Made by a program: the position numbers and the translations under genes. A stretch of 64,000 nt of DNA from Zantedeschia hybrid cultivar (taxonomy: Eukaryota > Streptophyta > Magnoliopsida > Alismatales > Araceae), in NCBI GenBank assembly GCA_030544215.1, contig JARZZO010000001.1:44051098-44115097 (forward strand), written 5' to 3'. Below, one piece after another: positions 11,489 through 23,186 of this stretch (its first letter is position 1; the number at the start of each line of letters is the position of its first letter). The notes under the pieces were generated by a model. It saw only the letters and a program-made list of their open reading frames with translations, did no database searches and had not been told where the DNA came from.

Positions 11489-14321
11489 AATTCCCTACAG
11501 GAGATGAATAAAATCTATTTAGAAGATGTTTAATTATTAAAATTTAAAACAAGACATGGTCTTTTAATCAAGTTTTAACTCCCACTAATTTTCGACGAAC
11601 TGTATATCCCTCAGCTATACAGAACGGGAGATACCGACAGTCTCTTAGTAGGGATCAGAATCTCAATGACTTGCAATACAGCCTTGTGGATAGCACAACA
11701 AACTGTAATACAATCAAACTGCAATATCCGATCATATCTTCGGTTCCCAGAGATTTAATGGCCTTGTGAATAGTACAACAAGCCACTAATTCTGATCTAA
11801 GCTAACCATCATTATGCGACAAGAATAGATTTGCATGCAGCCCTTGTGTATAGCACAACAAAGTTACATGGTTCCTTTACCCCGATCATATAGGCATCTA
11901 ATATCATAGCCACAATCTCTCCTCACAATTAAACAAGCCTTGTGGTAACACAACAAACCTGCGTAAAGTGATTCGAACCCTATGACTATAACGATGGTGG
12001 ACCACACGGTAAGTTCTTAACTACTCATGTTACGGCTTAGAGTTTAGACGAGGGTATTTATAACTTTTATCTTGGTCTCTTAGGTGATAGTATATAAATA
12101 TATCGTATATATTTAATAAATACTATACCTGATTTGATTCATAATCAAAATTAAAACAATGCATCTCATATATGTCAAGTGTGGTCATGGATAGCACAGT
12201 GAGTTTGACTGGAGCTAACAGTCAAACGCACACAAAATCTAACATAACTATTACATTAGATCATTCTGCAAACACATAGGCAAATGATCTGCATCTTTTC
12301 GCCTTCCTGGTTTCAGCTGTGGATCGTCCTCGCTCCTACCTCGGTTGCCTTAATCATATTACAATGAAATTCTAAATTTACATGTAAAATAGAAGAAGGC
12401 CTTATGGCGAGTACAAGAGAGAGGGAGGTAGAAGTACATCGGAGTGTGAGAGAGATAGAGGTATGCAGACCCCTATTTATTAACAATTAATAAATATCCA
12501 TCATTCATCCACGATCCATACAAGACATTTATCACATGAATAATTTAAATAAGTGCATATACATGACCACGGTATGTTTTAAACATTCCACACATGATAA
12601 GCGCATCACATGGCTAAAACAAATGAGTTTTCAAAATAAATAATTTTGGCTTTCAAAAGGCTGGGATCCAATCAAAATTGGTATTTGAATTTTGAAAAAA
12701 CTCATTTAATTAACTTAAGCATGTAATTAAATCTAATTTAAAAGAATTAAATCACACATCAAATGTGCAAACACTCCAAATTAATAATTCAAGATTATTC
12801 CATACAAATTAGAACATTTCTAATAATTAAACAATCTAACATTTAGATTAAGACATATTAATAATCTAACAATTAGACTATTAATAATTAATAACTAATC
12901 TAACTGTTAGCCTAGTCTATTAAAGTTAATTATTAACTACTAATCTAACTCTTAGATTAGTCAATTAATGTTAATTACTAATTTAACATTTAAACTAATA
13001 ATTAACACTAATTAATTAGAACTTACAATCTAACTCTTAGATTAGTTAATTTAAAATTAATCATTAACTTAACACTTAAATTAATAATTAGCTCTAATTA
13101 ACTTAAAGTGCTAATCTAACTCTTAGATTAGATAATTAATGTTAACTATTAATTTAACTCTTAAAATAATAATTAATACTAATTAATTAATTAATAACTA
13201 CTAATTGAACACTTAAATTAGTCAATTAAATTAATTATTAATTTAACACTTAAATTAATAACTAACTCATTAATTAACAATTAGATGAATTAATATTTAA
13301 TAATCTCATACTTAGACTAATAATTATTAATCACTAATTTAACCCTTAAATTAGTTAAATTAAGATTAACTATTAATTTAACATTTAAACGAATAATTAA
13401 TCCTAATAAATTCACAACTAATTGTTAATCAAATGATTCAAAATCATAAATAAGCCCAATTAAATAAAATTTGAATAATAATAACTTCAAAACAATTTTA
13501 AATTTTAAAATTAAGATCCAATTCATTTTATATTTTAATGGGCTTGGGGTTTAAGGATTTAATGGGAAATTAGAGGTTTTAATAGGGGAATAAAAAGGGG
13601 GAACTGGGCTTAGCCCATCAAGCTCGAGCCCTGGATTGGACCCTGCGGAGCCAGGGTTCGAACCGGGCGCCCAACAGTTGGGTGCCTGGGCTCGGCTCGG
13701 TCCAGCAGGTACCCGGTCGGTCTGGTCCACGTCGGGGCCGGTCCCCTTTCTTCCCCAACCCAACACACCCGAAGCAGTCGAACCCTAGCCCAAATAAGCA
13801 GGTTGCAGGTGAATGGAAAGGGGTGCAGCGTTGCCGGTGGCCGGCACTCGGCGCCGTCGGCATTGCCCCAACGCCGGCGACGTCGCCGGTGCCAGTGGCC
13901 CCCTTTAAAAGCAGCAAGCCAACCCCTTTATGACCCTAAAAAAAACTGGTTTTTCATGGTTTTCCAAAAAGCCGTGAAGAAGATGAATTAATCCCCTTCT
14001 CCGGCCACCTCTCCGACGCCGATGACCAGTGCCGGGGTAAACGAAAAGTCCCTGGTCATACCAGGACCCCGGCCACCTCCCCATCATATGAGGACATCGA
14101 ATTAAAGCCGCAAAAAATCCGTCGCTCTTCATCCCACGAAGAACACTAAAAGAACCCCCAAATTAAAATTCGAATTTTGCAAAATAAAAATAATTAAAAT
14201 TATTCTTATAATACGTGTTCATCGCATGAATACGGATCCAGCAAAAATATCGAACTTCCGCATGCAATAAATTCAAGGAAACATTAACTTGGATACCGAA
14301 ACGGGACGAGAAACAATGGAA
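11489..14321 (-). other. Long non-coding leader of copia copy A
   Basis: The 2.83 kb between PBS and gag has no conserved frame. Near gag are repeats of CCTTGTGGATAGCACAACAAA (11680-11960). Then follow an AT-rich palindromic array (12800-13440) and a GC-rich part (13600-14130). The equivalent region of copy B, after removing the MULE, is nearly the same length. Frames at 13551-14132 are not preserved in copy B, so I read this as leader RNA. Confidence 0.75.
12800..13440. repeat. AT-rich ~86-bp tandem repeat with inner palindromes
   Basis: AATCTAACTCTTAGATT recurs at 12942, 13027 and 13113, about 86 bp apart. The arms AATCTAA/TTAGATT are inverted. More degenerate units surround them. Copy B has the same array at about 24540-24923 and 32506-32800, split by the MULE. 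Confidence 0.8.
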
Positions 14322-14338
14322 CCTGACTCTGATACCAC
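14322..14338 (-). other. Primer binding site of copia copy A (tRNA-iMet type)
   Basis: On minus it reads GTGGTATCAGAGTCAGG immediately after the LTR terminus ...CCCAACA. TGGTATCAGAG is the complement of the 3' end of plant initiator tRNA-Met. Confidence 0.9.
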
Positions 14339-15881
14339 TGTTGGGTTCTCCGCGTTTCTCTAGATCGCAAACGCAGTAGGAATTAAAATAAAATATTTGC
14401 GATTCGTTCCCGTTTCGAATAACTAAAAATCGATAATCTGATTATCAATTCTTACCGTGCGCAGATTCGAATCCGCAATCGATCGGTTCCGTCGGAGTGA
14501 CACGCAAGCCGCGCAAGCGTCCGGCCTCTAGCGGAGTCCACGCGATCCTCCTTGCGACGGATATCCTCACGTTCCTCGTTCTTCTCAGCCCACGAAGCCT
14601 CCGCCGTTCGCCTCAATAATCGACGCAACACGCTGACGATTTCTCATCGAATGGGAGTCGGAGAAGCAGCGGAGCAGACGTGGGGATCCGGGCTCATCTG
14701 GGATGCCATAGATAGAGAGGAAGAGAGAAGGGAGCGGCTAGGGTTCGCAGCAGCTTGGCCTGTTCAGCCCATTTGCTATATTTTATATTAACTATGCGGT
14801 TTTTCATAAAAACCACCGATTTATATAAAACCCACTTATTTATCCATCGCCTTGAGAATCATTTTCATGTGACCCTCTAGGCCCAATAACCAGTCTGGTT
14901 AATGGCCCAATAAGCCCAGTGACTCTTTACTGGCCTGATTAATCAATTAATAACTCATATTAATTAATTAATCAATCGAATTAATGTCGTACATCGAATT
15001 CGATTGGGCCTCCGATCACGTTGGGTGCCAAGCAACACCGTGTGAACCCGGAAGGTATCGGGCTTAAGTAACCCACTCTTAGAACATTTTTGCCGACAGT
15101 TATCGCGTAGATATAATCCTTCATTCGTACAATGCTCTCGAGTCAACTCAGGGTATGGTAAACCGTCAAACCCTAACCGGTCGACTCACTTGGATCGGAT
15201 GCTGCCGAATAATATCGAAAAACTCTTTTCTCGATATTATCGTCCGCCCTGGTCAGGGACTTCCGAGCATCCTTCCTAGAGCATTCTCTCTCTAAGTATT
15301 GAGAGTGAATGATTCCTTATTGACACTCAATTCCTTTCGACGGTATTCCGCTGTATCCGATCCTTGGCTATTTAGAATCCCGTGATTTGAGATTCATAAA
15401 CCAAGGTCAAAGCACATAAGTCCACCAACAAGGTGTGCTTGGTGTCTCAGGTCCGAGGACCATCCACACAACTACGACAATAGAATCAAGCTGGTTGACA
15501 GTGGGGTACAATACCATCCAGCGATTCAGTCGGATTAGTTCAGTGAACTCATTCTCTAATGAGCACCTACATATTCACCTTAGTGTCTCCATACAAGTGA
15601 CTATGTGATCAGTCACCCTCATCTTATGAGCGGGAGTAATCTGTACTAGTCTATCTGGATATCCGATGTCTATCGAATATCCTCCGATTATGAACTATTA
15701 AGAATCTGTACTAGTCTTACCAGTATAATCTCATCATAATTTGATCACTATTGCACATATTCACGGACTTCATTATGAGACGATAATAATACGCATTTAC
15801 ATATAATGAATAATCCCATTTTATTAATAAATGAATGAGATTACAAAGTCATATTGGCTTGTAGGCCACCTAAGACTAACA
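14339..15881 (-). repeat. 5' LTR of copia copy A
   Basis: It is 1543 bp, TGTTGGG...GACTAACA on +. The minus-strand TATA-like run TAATATAAAATATAG is at about 14776-14790. It carries the near-palindrome GATTCGAATC at about 14465, shared by all copies of this LTR. Confidence 0.92.
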
Positions 15882-16329
15882 CAATGAAGATCATGACATG
15901 TAAAAATGACAATCTACTATGCAGCGCTTTGGTATAATGTTGTGAATGGTGGAACTTCTTTAGTATTTAGATTTCTCTTACAAATTTTTATACTACGCTT
16001 CTATTTGAAACATAGTATCCTCCCAATTATCTATTCTGAGGGGTCTTTTCCCCTTGTTGCACTTTGGCCATCTCTATAATTACCTTGTATATTATGGATT
16101 ACCGGGCCGGAGCATGACAGGTCATTAACCCTGCAAGTTTTACAATGGAGAGTAATTACCAGTGAATGTGGATATGCTACAATCATGATGGATCTTAAGA
16201 AAAAAATAAAGATGAATGAGGATGAGGTATCCAAACAAAGGTTAATTTCTAAAAGACAGTTGAGAACGACTTCAAAGATATCCCTCCTCAACTCAGAATA
16301 GAACATCTCATATTACGTTGGGACTGAAT
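15882..16329. other. Unassigned 450-bp stretch
   Basis: It lies between the copia copy A 5' LTR and the Del-like LTR. A minus frame at 16031-16306 is open but matches no family I recognise and has no gene-like context. It may be internal or flanking DNA of the gypsy element. Confidence 0.4.
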
Positions 16330-18197
16330 GTTACGTCTCTGATCCAGTTTAGTCATTCAGACTTACTTCGAATTCAAGCTACGTAACAACGGAATCAAAT
16401 CACATGCAAGTTACCATCAAAATATCCAAATAAAATTTTTATTTGTCAATACTATAATTTCACAAATGTGTTACATCAATAACAAGATCTCAAAGATACC
16501 AAATATACATATGAAATAAAATTACTGAACTCACTAAAGAAATAAAAAAATACATATCTCTCTCTTTATCCTTACTACATTAATCTTCTAGGCAAATAAG
16601 TGAATCTACCTAGATAATAGTGGAATTCTTCAAATATAAAGATTTCCATCAATCAAGAGTCTATCTCTTCTTCCTTAGGAGACTCTGAAAATGTTAATAA
16701 GATTTATGAGTACAATCACACAGTAAGAAAAGAGGCCCACCAAATACTAAACAATATAATAGTTGAAAAGTGATGATAACTGATTAATCATGAATTACAT
16801 TTATACATATATCTCAAATAGGAACATCATACAAAATATAGTTAGATATAAATTTATCCAGTCAAATATATTTTCTAATAATTTTAAGTAGGCCGACTAA
16901 ACATATAACATATATATCATGATCAAATTCATATCAAATTCTCCTAACTATGAATAGAATGTATCACATATAGAACATATCAAATTTGTCAAATTGTCAG
17001 GGCATTATGCATCGCCGTCCCCTGAGCACATCTCATATCAAATAATAAATATTATTGTGTAGTAACTTATCAAATCATATTCATATAATGGATCACAGGA
17101 TTATGACAGATTCATATGTTTTCAAAGAAATAGCTAATTAGGATGATCAAATAATTCAAATGACTAAATTAAATTTAAATAAACATATCAGAGCAAATAT
17201 TTTCAAATTTATATGCTAATCAAACATAACAGACATGCATCCAAACCATAAGATAAGGAGCTTAACAAAACAAATACTAAAATATCTAGGCAAATGATAC
17301 AGAGGTCTTGGTTACTACGCAAAATTGAAGAGTCTAAGTCCCACCAAATCCAAATCGCTAGAGCATTATGTATCTCCATCCCCTGATTTAGCCGGAAGGA
17401 AATCAGGATTCCACCTGTTTATGCTCGGGTTCCAAACAAAATATCATATCTAATATGGATGCTTATCATAGAATCGGACCAAATATTTACTCCAAATGAA
17501 GTCAAATAATTATGGCACAATTAGAAAACATAGATCAAATGATGACAAAGGATGACCATAGATCTAGAATTTAAATTATCAAAGTACTACATATAGATAG
17601 AAGTTAAAATACATGTCTTTTTATACAAAAGTCACTTAAATAGTCAACATGGTCATATACGTGAAAAATCGGAACAAAACTGATGCTAGAAGATATTTCG
17701 ATATAAGAATATGTCACAAGAATATTCTCAAAATTTATGGAATAATACATGTATATTTTGGCTATTAAAACTAATTTCTAGAGCTGAAAAATCAATAAAT
17801 AAGATCAAAAATCACAAAAAGATTCAGAAATTGATCAAATTTGGTGAACATGTCTAAAATGTCAAAATCATCATATGGAGAAATTTTCATATAATTCAGA
17901 CATCAAACGAATGATTTTGAGTATCAAATGACATATAAAGAACTTAAGTTAAATTAGGCCAATCGAATAAATAGAAGAATAATAAGTAAATAAAATTTAA
18001 GAATTATAAAATATCATCAGAAAGTATTAGAGGTCAAAATCAAAGTGTGATCAAAATTTCAGGTCAATCGGCCTAGGAACAAAGGAGTTATCGCCAATCT
18101 ACATTCAAGTTGAAAATTGGTCACAAGTTCAAAAAATTGTAGCAAAAGATCCTAATAACCATATCAAAGGTGCTCATAATTGTAGCCATAGGCTTAT
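16330..18197 (-). repeat. Del/Tekay-like gypsy LTR on minus, interrupted by copia copy B
   Basis: This AT-rich, non-coding DNA has blocks typical of Del-type LTRs on minus, for example a run near 18060-18110 reading GATTGGCGATAACTCC and GGGGATGGAGATACATAATG near 17365. The matching outer end is at 35180-35211, beyond copia copy B, next to the end of a Del/Tekay pol. The left edge (TGTTACGTCTC at about 16329) is an estimate. Confidence 0.6.
18193..18197. repeat. Target site duplication of copia copy B, left
   Basis: CTTAT directly precedes TGTTGGG; the identical CTTAT follows the right LTR at 35180-35184. Five bp is the copia norm. Confidence 0.93.
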
Positions 18198-19753
18198 TGT
18201 TGGGTTTCTCGGGGTTCTCTGGATCGCTCACGCAGCGAAAAATAAAATATGAAAACAGCGATCCGTTCCCGTTTCGAAAATTAAAAAATGATTATCGGAT
18301 AATTGAAGTTCTCACCGTGTGCGGATTCGAATCCACAACCGTTCGGTTCCGTCGGTGTGACACCGCAAGCGCTCGGCCTCTAGCAAAGTCCACGTGATCC
18401 TCCTCGCCACGGATATCCTCACGTTCCTCGTTCTTCGCAGCCCACGAAACCTCCGCCGGTCGCCGCAACGATCGCCGCAACGATCGCCGCAACGCGCGGA
18501 CGATTTCCCGTCGAACGGGATTCGGAGAAGCGGCGGAGCAGATCTGGATCTGTCTGGACGCCAGAGAGAGAGAGAAACAGAGGAGGGGCGGCTAGGGTTA
18601 GGATCAGCTTGGCCTGCTCAGCCCGTTCGCTATGTTTTATACTAACCGCGTGGTTTTTCACAAAAAACCCCGGTTTATATAAAACCCACTTATTTATCCA
18701 TCGCCTTGAGAATCATTTGCGTGTGACCCTCTAGGCCCAAGTATCAGTCCAGTTAATGGCCCAACAAGCCCAGTGACTCCTCACTGGCTTTATTAATCAA
18801 TTAATAATCCTTTATTAATTAATTAATCAATCGAATTCATGTCACACATCTAATTCGACCGGGCCTCCGATCACGTTGGGTGCCAAGCAACACCGCTTGA
18901 ACCTGAAAGGTATTGGGGTTAAGTAACCCACTCTTAGAACCTTTCCGCCGACAATTACCGCGTTGATATAATCCTTCATTCGTACAATGCTCTCGAGTCA
19001 ACTCAGGGTATGACGTGCTGTCAAACCCTAACCGGTCGACTCACTTGGATTGGATGCCACTGATGAATATCGAAAAACTCCTTTCCCGATATTATCGTCC
19101 GCCCTGGCCAAGGACTTCCACGCATCCTTCTTAAATCATTCTCTCTCTAAGTACCGAGAGCGAATGATTCCTTATTGACACACAATTCCCTTCGACAGTA
19201 TTCCGCTGTACCCAATCCTTGGCGTATTAGAATCCCGTGGCTAGAGATTCGTAAACCAAGGTCAAAGCACAGAAGTCCACCGACAAGGTGTCCTTGGTGT
19301 CTCAGGTCCGAGGACCATCCACACAACTGCGACAATAGAATCAAGCTGGTTGACAGTGAGGTACAATACCATCCAGCGATTCAGTCGGATCAGTTCAGTG
19401 AACTCATTCTCCAATGAGCACCTACAGATTCGCGTTAGTGTCTCCACACAAGTGACTTATGAGATCAGTCACCCTCATCATATGAGCAGGAGTAATATGT
19501 ACTAGTCTAACCGGATATCCGATGTCCTTCTCAGATATCTTCCAACTAGGAACGATTAAGAATATGTATGTTTAAGTGATCAGTTTCATTAGTATGATCT
19601 CATCATAATCTGATCACTATAGCACATATTCACGGACTTCATTATGAAACAATAATTAATGCGATTTACACATAATGAATATTATATCATTATATTAATA
19701 AATGAATGAGATTTACATAGTCAGATTGGCTTGTAGGCCACCTAAAATTAACA
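18198..19753 (-). repeat. 3' LTR of copia copy B
   Basis: 1556 bp with TG...CA ends. It has a three-fold CGCCGCAACGAT stretch at about 18460-18495, where the partner LTR has fewer units, showing slippage. The minus TATA box is near 18636. Confidence 0.93.
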
Positions 19754-19766
19754 ATCTCCCACTTGG
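19754..19766 (-). other. Polypurine tract of copia copy B
   Basis: The minus strand reads CCAAGTGGGAGAT next to the LTR terminus, identical to copy A. Confidence 0.85.
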
Positions 19767-19816
19767 ACTAAAGTCAATCACCTTTATACAATAAGCCTAT
19801 AGACTCTAGGTGACGC

Positions 19817-20427
19817 TCAAATATAATTTGAGCCAACGGCTTTGTCAGTGGATCTGCTATATTGTCGACGGATGGAACTCTTTCCACTACTATATCTCCT
19901 CAGGATATGATCTCTCTGATAAGGTGAAAGTGCCTCAAAATATATTTCGATTTCTGATGAGACCGCGACTCTTTCGCTTGCGCAATGGCTCCATTGTTGT
20001 CGCACAACAGTGGAACAAGCTCAGAGATACTGGGAACTACGCCGAGGTCGGTGATGAATTTCTTCAACCTCACTGCTTCCTTGGCGGCTTCAGCTGCAGC
20101 GATGTACTCAGCTTCAGTCGTCGAATCTGCAGTGGTTACTTACTTGGAACTCTTCTAGCACACTGCGCCTCTGTTCAAAGTAAACACGAATCCAGATGTA
20201 GACTTGCTATCATCTGGATCCGACTGGAAACTCAAGTCAGTAAAGCCTCGTAGTTTCAAGTCATCTCCTCCATAGACAAGAAACATATCCTTAGTTCTTC
20301 TCAAGTACTTAAGGATATATTTCACTGCCTTCCAGTGCTCTTCGCCTGGATCAGCCTGAAATATGCTCGTAACACTTAAAGCAAATGCAACATCAGGTCG
20401 TGTACATAGCATGGCATATATGATAGA
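19817..20427 (-). pseudogene. Copia copy B: RNase H
   Basis: On minus it reads AMLCTRPDVAFALSV, WKAVKYILKYLRRT, GFTDLSFQSDPDDSKS, then a decayed part with STTEAEYIA and LLCDNNGAI. Stops at the positions of Trp and Gln that copy A keeps (GAVCWKNSKQ) show TGG-to-TAG and CAA-to-TAA changes. It ends near 19817 with the DPLTKPLAQ tail. Confidence 0.9.
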
Positions 20428-21330
20428 TCATGTGGCAGAGGCATAGGGTATTCTATCCATAAATGCCCTCTCATTAGGAGTCTTAGGAGACTGCTCCTTT
20501 GAGAGACTAATTCTATGTCTCATCGGTATGAAACCTCTCTTGGAATTTTCCAAGTCAAACCTTTTGACTATGGTATCTATGTATAAGGATTGGGTCATTC
20601 TAAGCATCCTCTTTGATCTATCTTTATAGATCCGTATTCCCAACACGTAGGATGCATCTCCCAAATCCTTCATAGAAAAGTGTTTCGACAGCCAAATCTT
20701 TACTGATGACATCATAGCTACATCATTCCCAATGAGTAGTATGTCATCTACGTAAAGAACTAAGAAGGTGACTGCACTCCCGCTGGTCTTCTTGTACACA
20801 CAAGGTTCATTTTCATTCTTAATGAAGTCATAAGACTTGACAGCCTCGTCAAATCTTATGTTCCAGCTCCGGGAAGCTTGCTTCAATCCATAAATGGACT
20901 TCTGAAGCTTGCACACTTTATCTGGAGATTCTTTGGATGTGAAACCTTCTGGTTGTATCATATACACCTCTTCCTCAAGGTTACCATTGAGGAATGCAGT
21001 CTTCACATCCATCTGCTAGATATCATAATCAAAATGTGCAGCAATGGCGAGTAGAACTCTGATCGACTTTATCATGGCAACTGGTGAGAAAGTCTCGTCA
21101 TAGTCAATTCCTTGCCTTTGACGATATCCCTTTGCCACCAACCTTGCCTTATAAGTGTCGATCTGTCTATCAGCACCGATCTTTCTCTTAAAGATCCACT
21201 TGCAACCGATGGGTACAATACCCTCGGGCAAGTCCTCCAAGTTCCAAAATTGGTTGGTGTACATGGACTGGATTTCTGAGTTCATGGCTTCTCGCCATTT
21301 CCCGGCTTCTGGGCCTTCTATGGCCTCCTG
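20428..21330 (-). pseudogene. Copia copy B: reverse transcriptase
   Basis: KWIFKRKIGADRQID, YDETFSPVAMIKSIRVL, a stop at about 21013-21015, then MDVKTAFLNGNLEEEVYM, SIYGLKQASRSWNIRFDE, LVLYVDDILLIGND (YVDD) and MKDLGDASYVLGIRIY. The RT is complete apart from one stop in the fingers-palm part. It is closer to the functional consensus than copy A. Confidence 0.92.
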
Positions 21331-22229
21331 GTAGGTTTTAGGATCATCATCCTCTTTATATTCTACCTTAGACTCACCTTCAGCGATATGTCCCACATAT
21401 CGTTCGGGTAGTCTAGGTAATCTACCAGATCTACAAGGCTCATGTGTGTGTACCTGAACAGATTCAGGAACTGATATCTCATCTGATGATAATGCAGCTG
21501 TTTGGGGATCTGGAACCTCTTCAAGTACTATTTTACTCCCACTATCCTTCTGGAGAAGGTATTCCTCTTCCAGGAAGACAGCTTTCCTGGCGACAAACAC
21601 CTTTTGTTCACCAGGATGGAAAAAATAGTATCCAAAGGTTTCCTTTGGATATCCCACAAACCTCCATTTATCAGTTCGTGATTCCAGCTTGTCTGGATCA
21701 TGCCTCTTTATATGTGCAGGACAACCCCAGACTTTAATATGTTTAAATTCTGGTTTCCGGCCTTTCCATATCTCATATGGAGTAGAGGCTACAGACTTGC
21801 TGGGTACTCTGTTCAGTAGGCATGCTGCTGACTTTAGAGCATACCCCAGAGGGACACTGGTAATCCCGAAAAACTCATCATGGATCGCACCATGTCCAAC
21901 AAGGTGCGATTCCTCCTTTCTGATACACCATTCATCTGTGGTGTATATGGAGGGGTTAGCTGAGAAAGGATACCATTATCCTTTAAGAATTGTGTGAAAT
22001 TAGTACTCAAGTATTCTCCTCCACGATCTGATCGAAGAGCTTTAATACTCTTTCCTAACTGCTTCTCTACCTCATTGTTGAACTCCTTGAACTTCTCAAA
22101 TGCTTCCGACTTGTACTTCATTAAGTACATATAGCCGAATCTTGTAAAGTCATCGGTGAACCAGATGAAGTAAGACAAGCCACCTTTGGCTTGGGTGGAC
22201 ATTAGACGACATACATCTGAGTGTATTAG
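21331..22229 (-). pseudogene. Copia copy B: integrase core and linker
   Basis: At 21834-22202 the frame shows FTDDFTRFGYMYLMKYKSEAFEKF, LRSDRGGEYLS (catalytic Asp) and PPYTPQMNGVSERRNRTLLDM (catalytic Glu), the D,D,35-E core. A stop follows at about 21833, and the C-terminal part restarts with MGYPKETFGYYFFHPGEQKVFV near 21657. The linker with RSGRLPRLPERYVG precedes the RT. Confidence 0.9.
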
Positions 22230-22886
22230 TTACAAAATATCCTTGGCACGTTCTCCATATCCAGTAAATGGAGATTTTGCCATCTTTCCCATAAGGCAGG
22301 ATTCACATGTTGCAAACGATTCGTAATCGAATGCAGTTAAGTAACCATGCTTGTGCAACTTTTGCAACTTGCTTTCACCAATGTGCCCAAGTCTACAATG
22401 CCACATGTAGGCCTGGTTTACACAATTCTTACACTTCTTAAGAGCATTACCAATTTGAAGATTGTAATAAGAAACATCTAAGAGATATAGACCGTTGACT
22501 AAAGATACCGAAGCTATTGATTTATTATCATAATAAATCGAACAACTTCTATTCTCAATAGTCAACCTATATCCTATCTTGTCCAAACAAGATATTGATA
22601 TGATGTTGTTTATTATGCTAGGAACATAATAATAATCTTCTAATAGTAAGGCGTCTCCAGATGGAAACCTGAGGTTTGCTGTCCCAACAGCAATCGCCGC
22701 AACTTTTGCGCCGTTTCCTAGCCTCAATTCCACCTCGCCTTGTCTCAGCTTGCGCTTACTTGTCAGCATCTGTGCATCATGACAGATATGAGAAGCACAT
22801 CCGGTATCCAATACCCAAGATGTGGAATCTCTAACTGACAAGTTGATATCTATCATATAGATATCTGAAGCTTCAGACAGCTTCAC
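22230..22886 (-). pseudogene. Copia copy B: protease and integrase zinc region
   Basis: The protease active site WVLDTGCASHIC is intact here, unlike in copy A, and is followed by VELRLGNGAKVAAIAVGT and a hydrophobic C-terminus. The GAG-pre-integrase region has YMWHCRLGHIGESKLQ (two His) and CESCLMGKM (two Cys). It ends at a stop at about 22230. Confidence 0.9.
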
Positions 22887-23186
22887 TCTTCCATGAGCTT
22901 TATCGTTAAGAAACTTCTTGCAGTTCCTCTTCCAGTGACTATACTACTTATAGTAGAAGCAGTAACCCTTTACTACTCTTTTGCCTTTGTCCTTCGATCT
23001 TTTATCGTTAGCTATCATCTCTGCTTCAGGGGCATCCAATGTCGATTCAGCAGGAGAATCAGCTCCAGGGACAAAGTCAATGTGCTCAGATCTGAAGACA
23101 TTCTTCAGGTATCTGAACCAATCCGAGTAGATCAGGTAAGTCAAAAGGGCATCAAGTATGCTGCGGAGTGGTTTATTCGACGACAT
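22887..23186 (-). pseudogene. Copia copy B: very short gag
   Basis: The ATG is at 23184-23186, with N-terminus MSSNKPLRSILDALLTYL and DWFRYLKNVF. It proceeds after about 60 residues to ANDKRSKDKGKRV and a decayed zinc knuckle (CFYYK-stop-YSHWKRNC, with Cys to Tyr). It has the same missing middle as copy A. Confidence 0.85.

Larger units (their letters stand above)
6624..15881 (-). mobile_element. Ty1/copia retrotransposon, copy A
   Basis: It is oriented on minus: 5' LTR at the right (14339-15881), PBS, long leader, gag-protease-integrase-RT-RNase H, PPT, and 3' LTR at the left, which lacks about 60 terminal bases. Integrase before RT is the copia order. It belongs to the same family as copy B and the solo LTR. 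All frames are broken. No target duplication can be checked because the left end is missing. Confidence 0.93.

Noticed and set aside
13551..14132. Several open frames on both strands in the GC-rich part of copia copy A leader
   Set aside because: Frames are not preserved in the matching part of copy B (32870-33470); low stop density comes from high GC.
14459..14480. Sequence in copia LTRs resembling a tRNA B-box (GATTCGAATCC)
   Set aside because: No cloverleaf around it; it is part of an 18-bp LTR palindrome.
16031..16306. 91-codon minus frame between copia copy A and the Del-like LTR
   Set aside because: No recognisable motif, no start or splice context.
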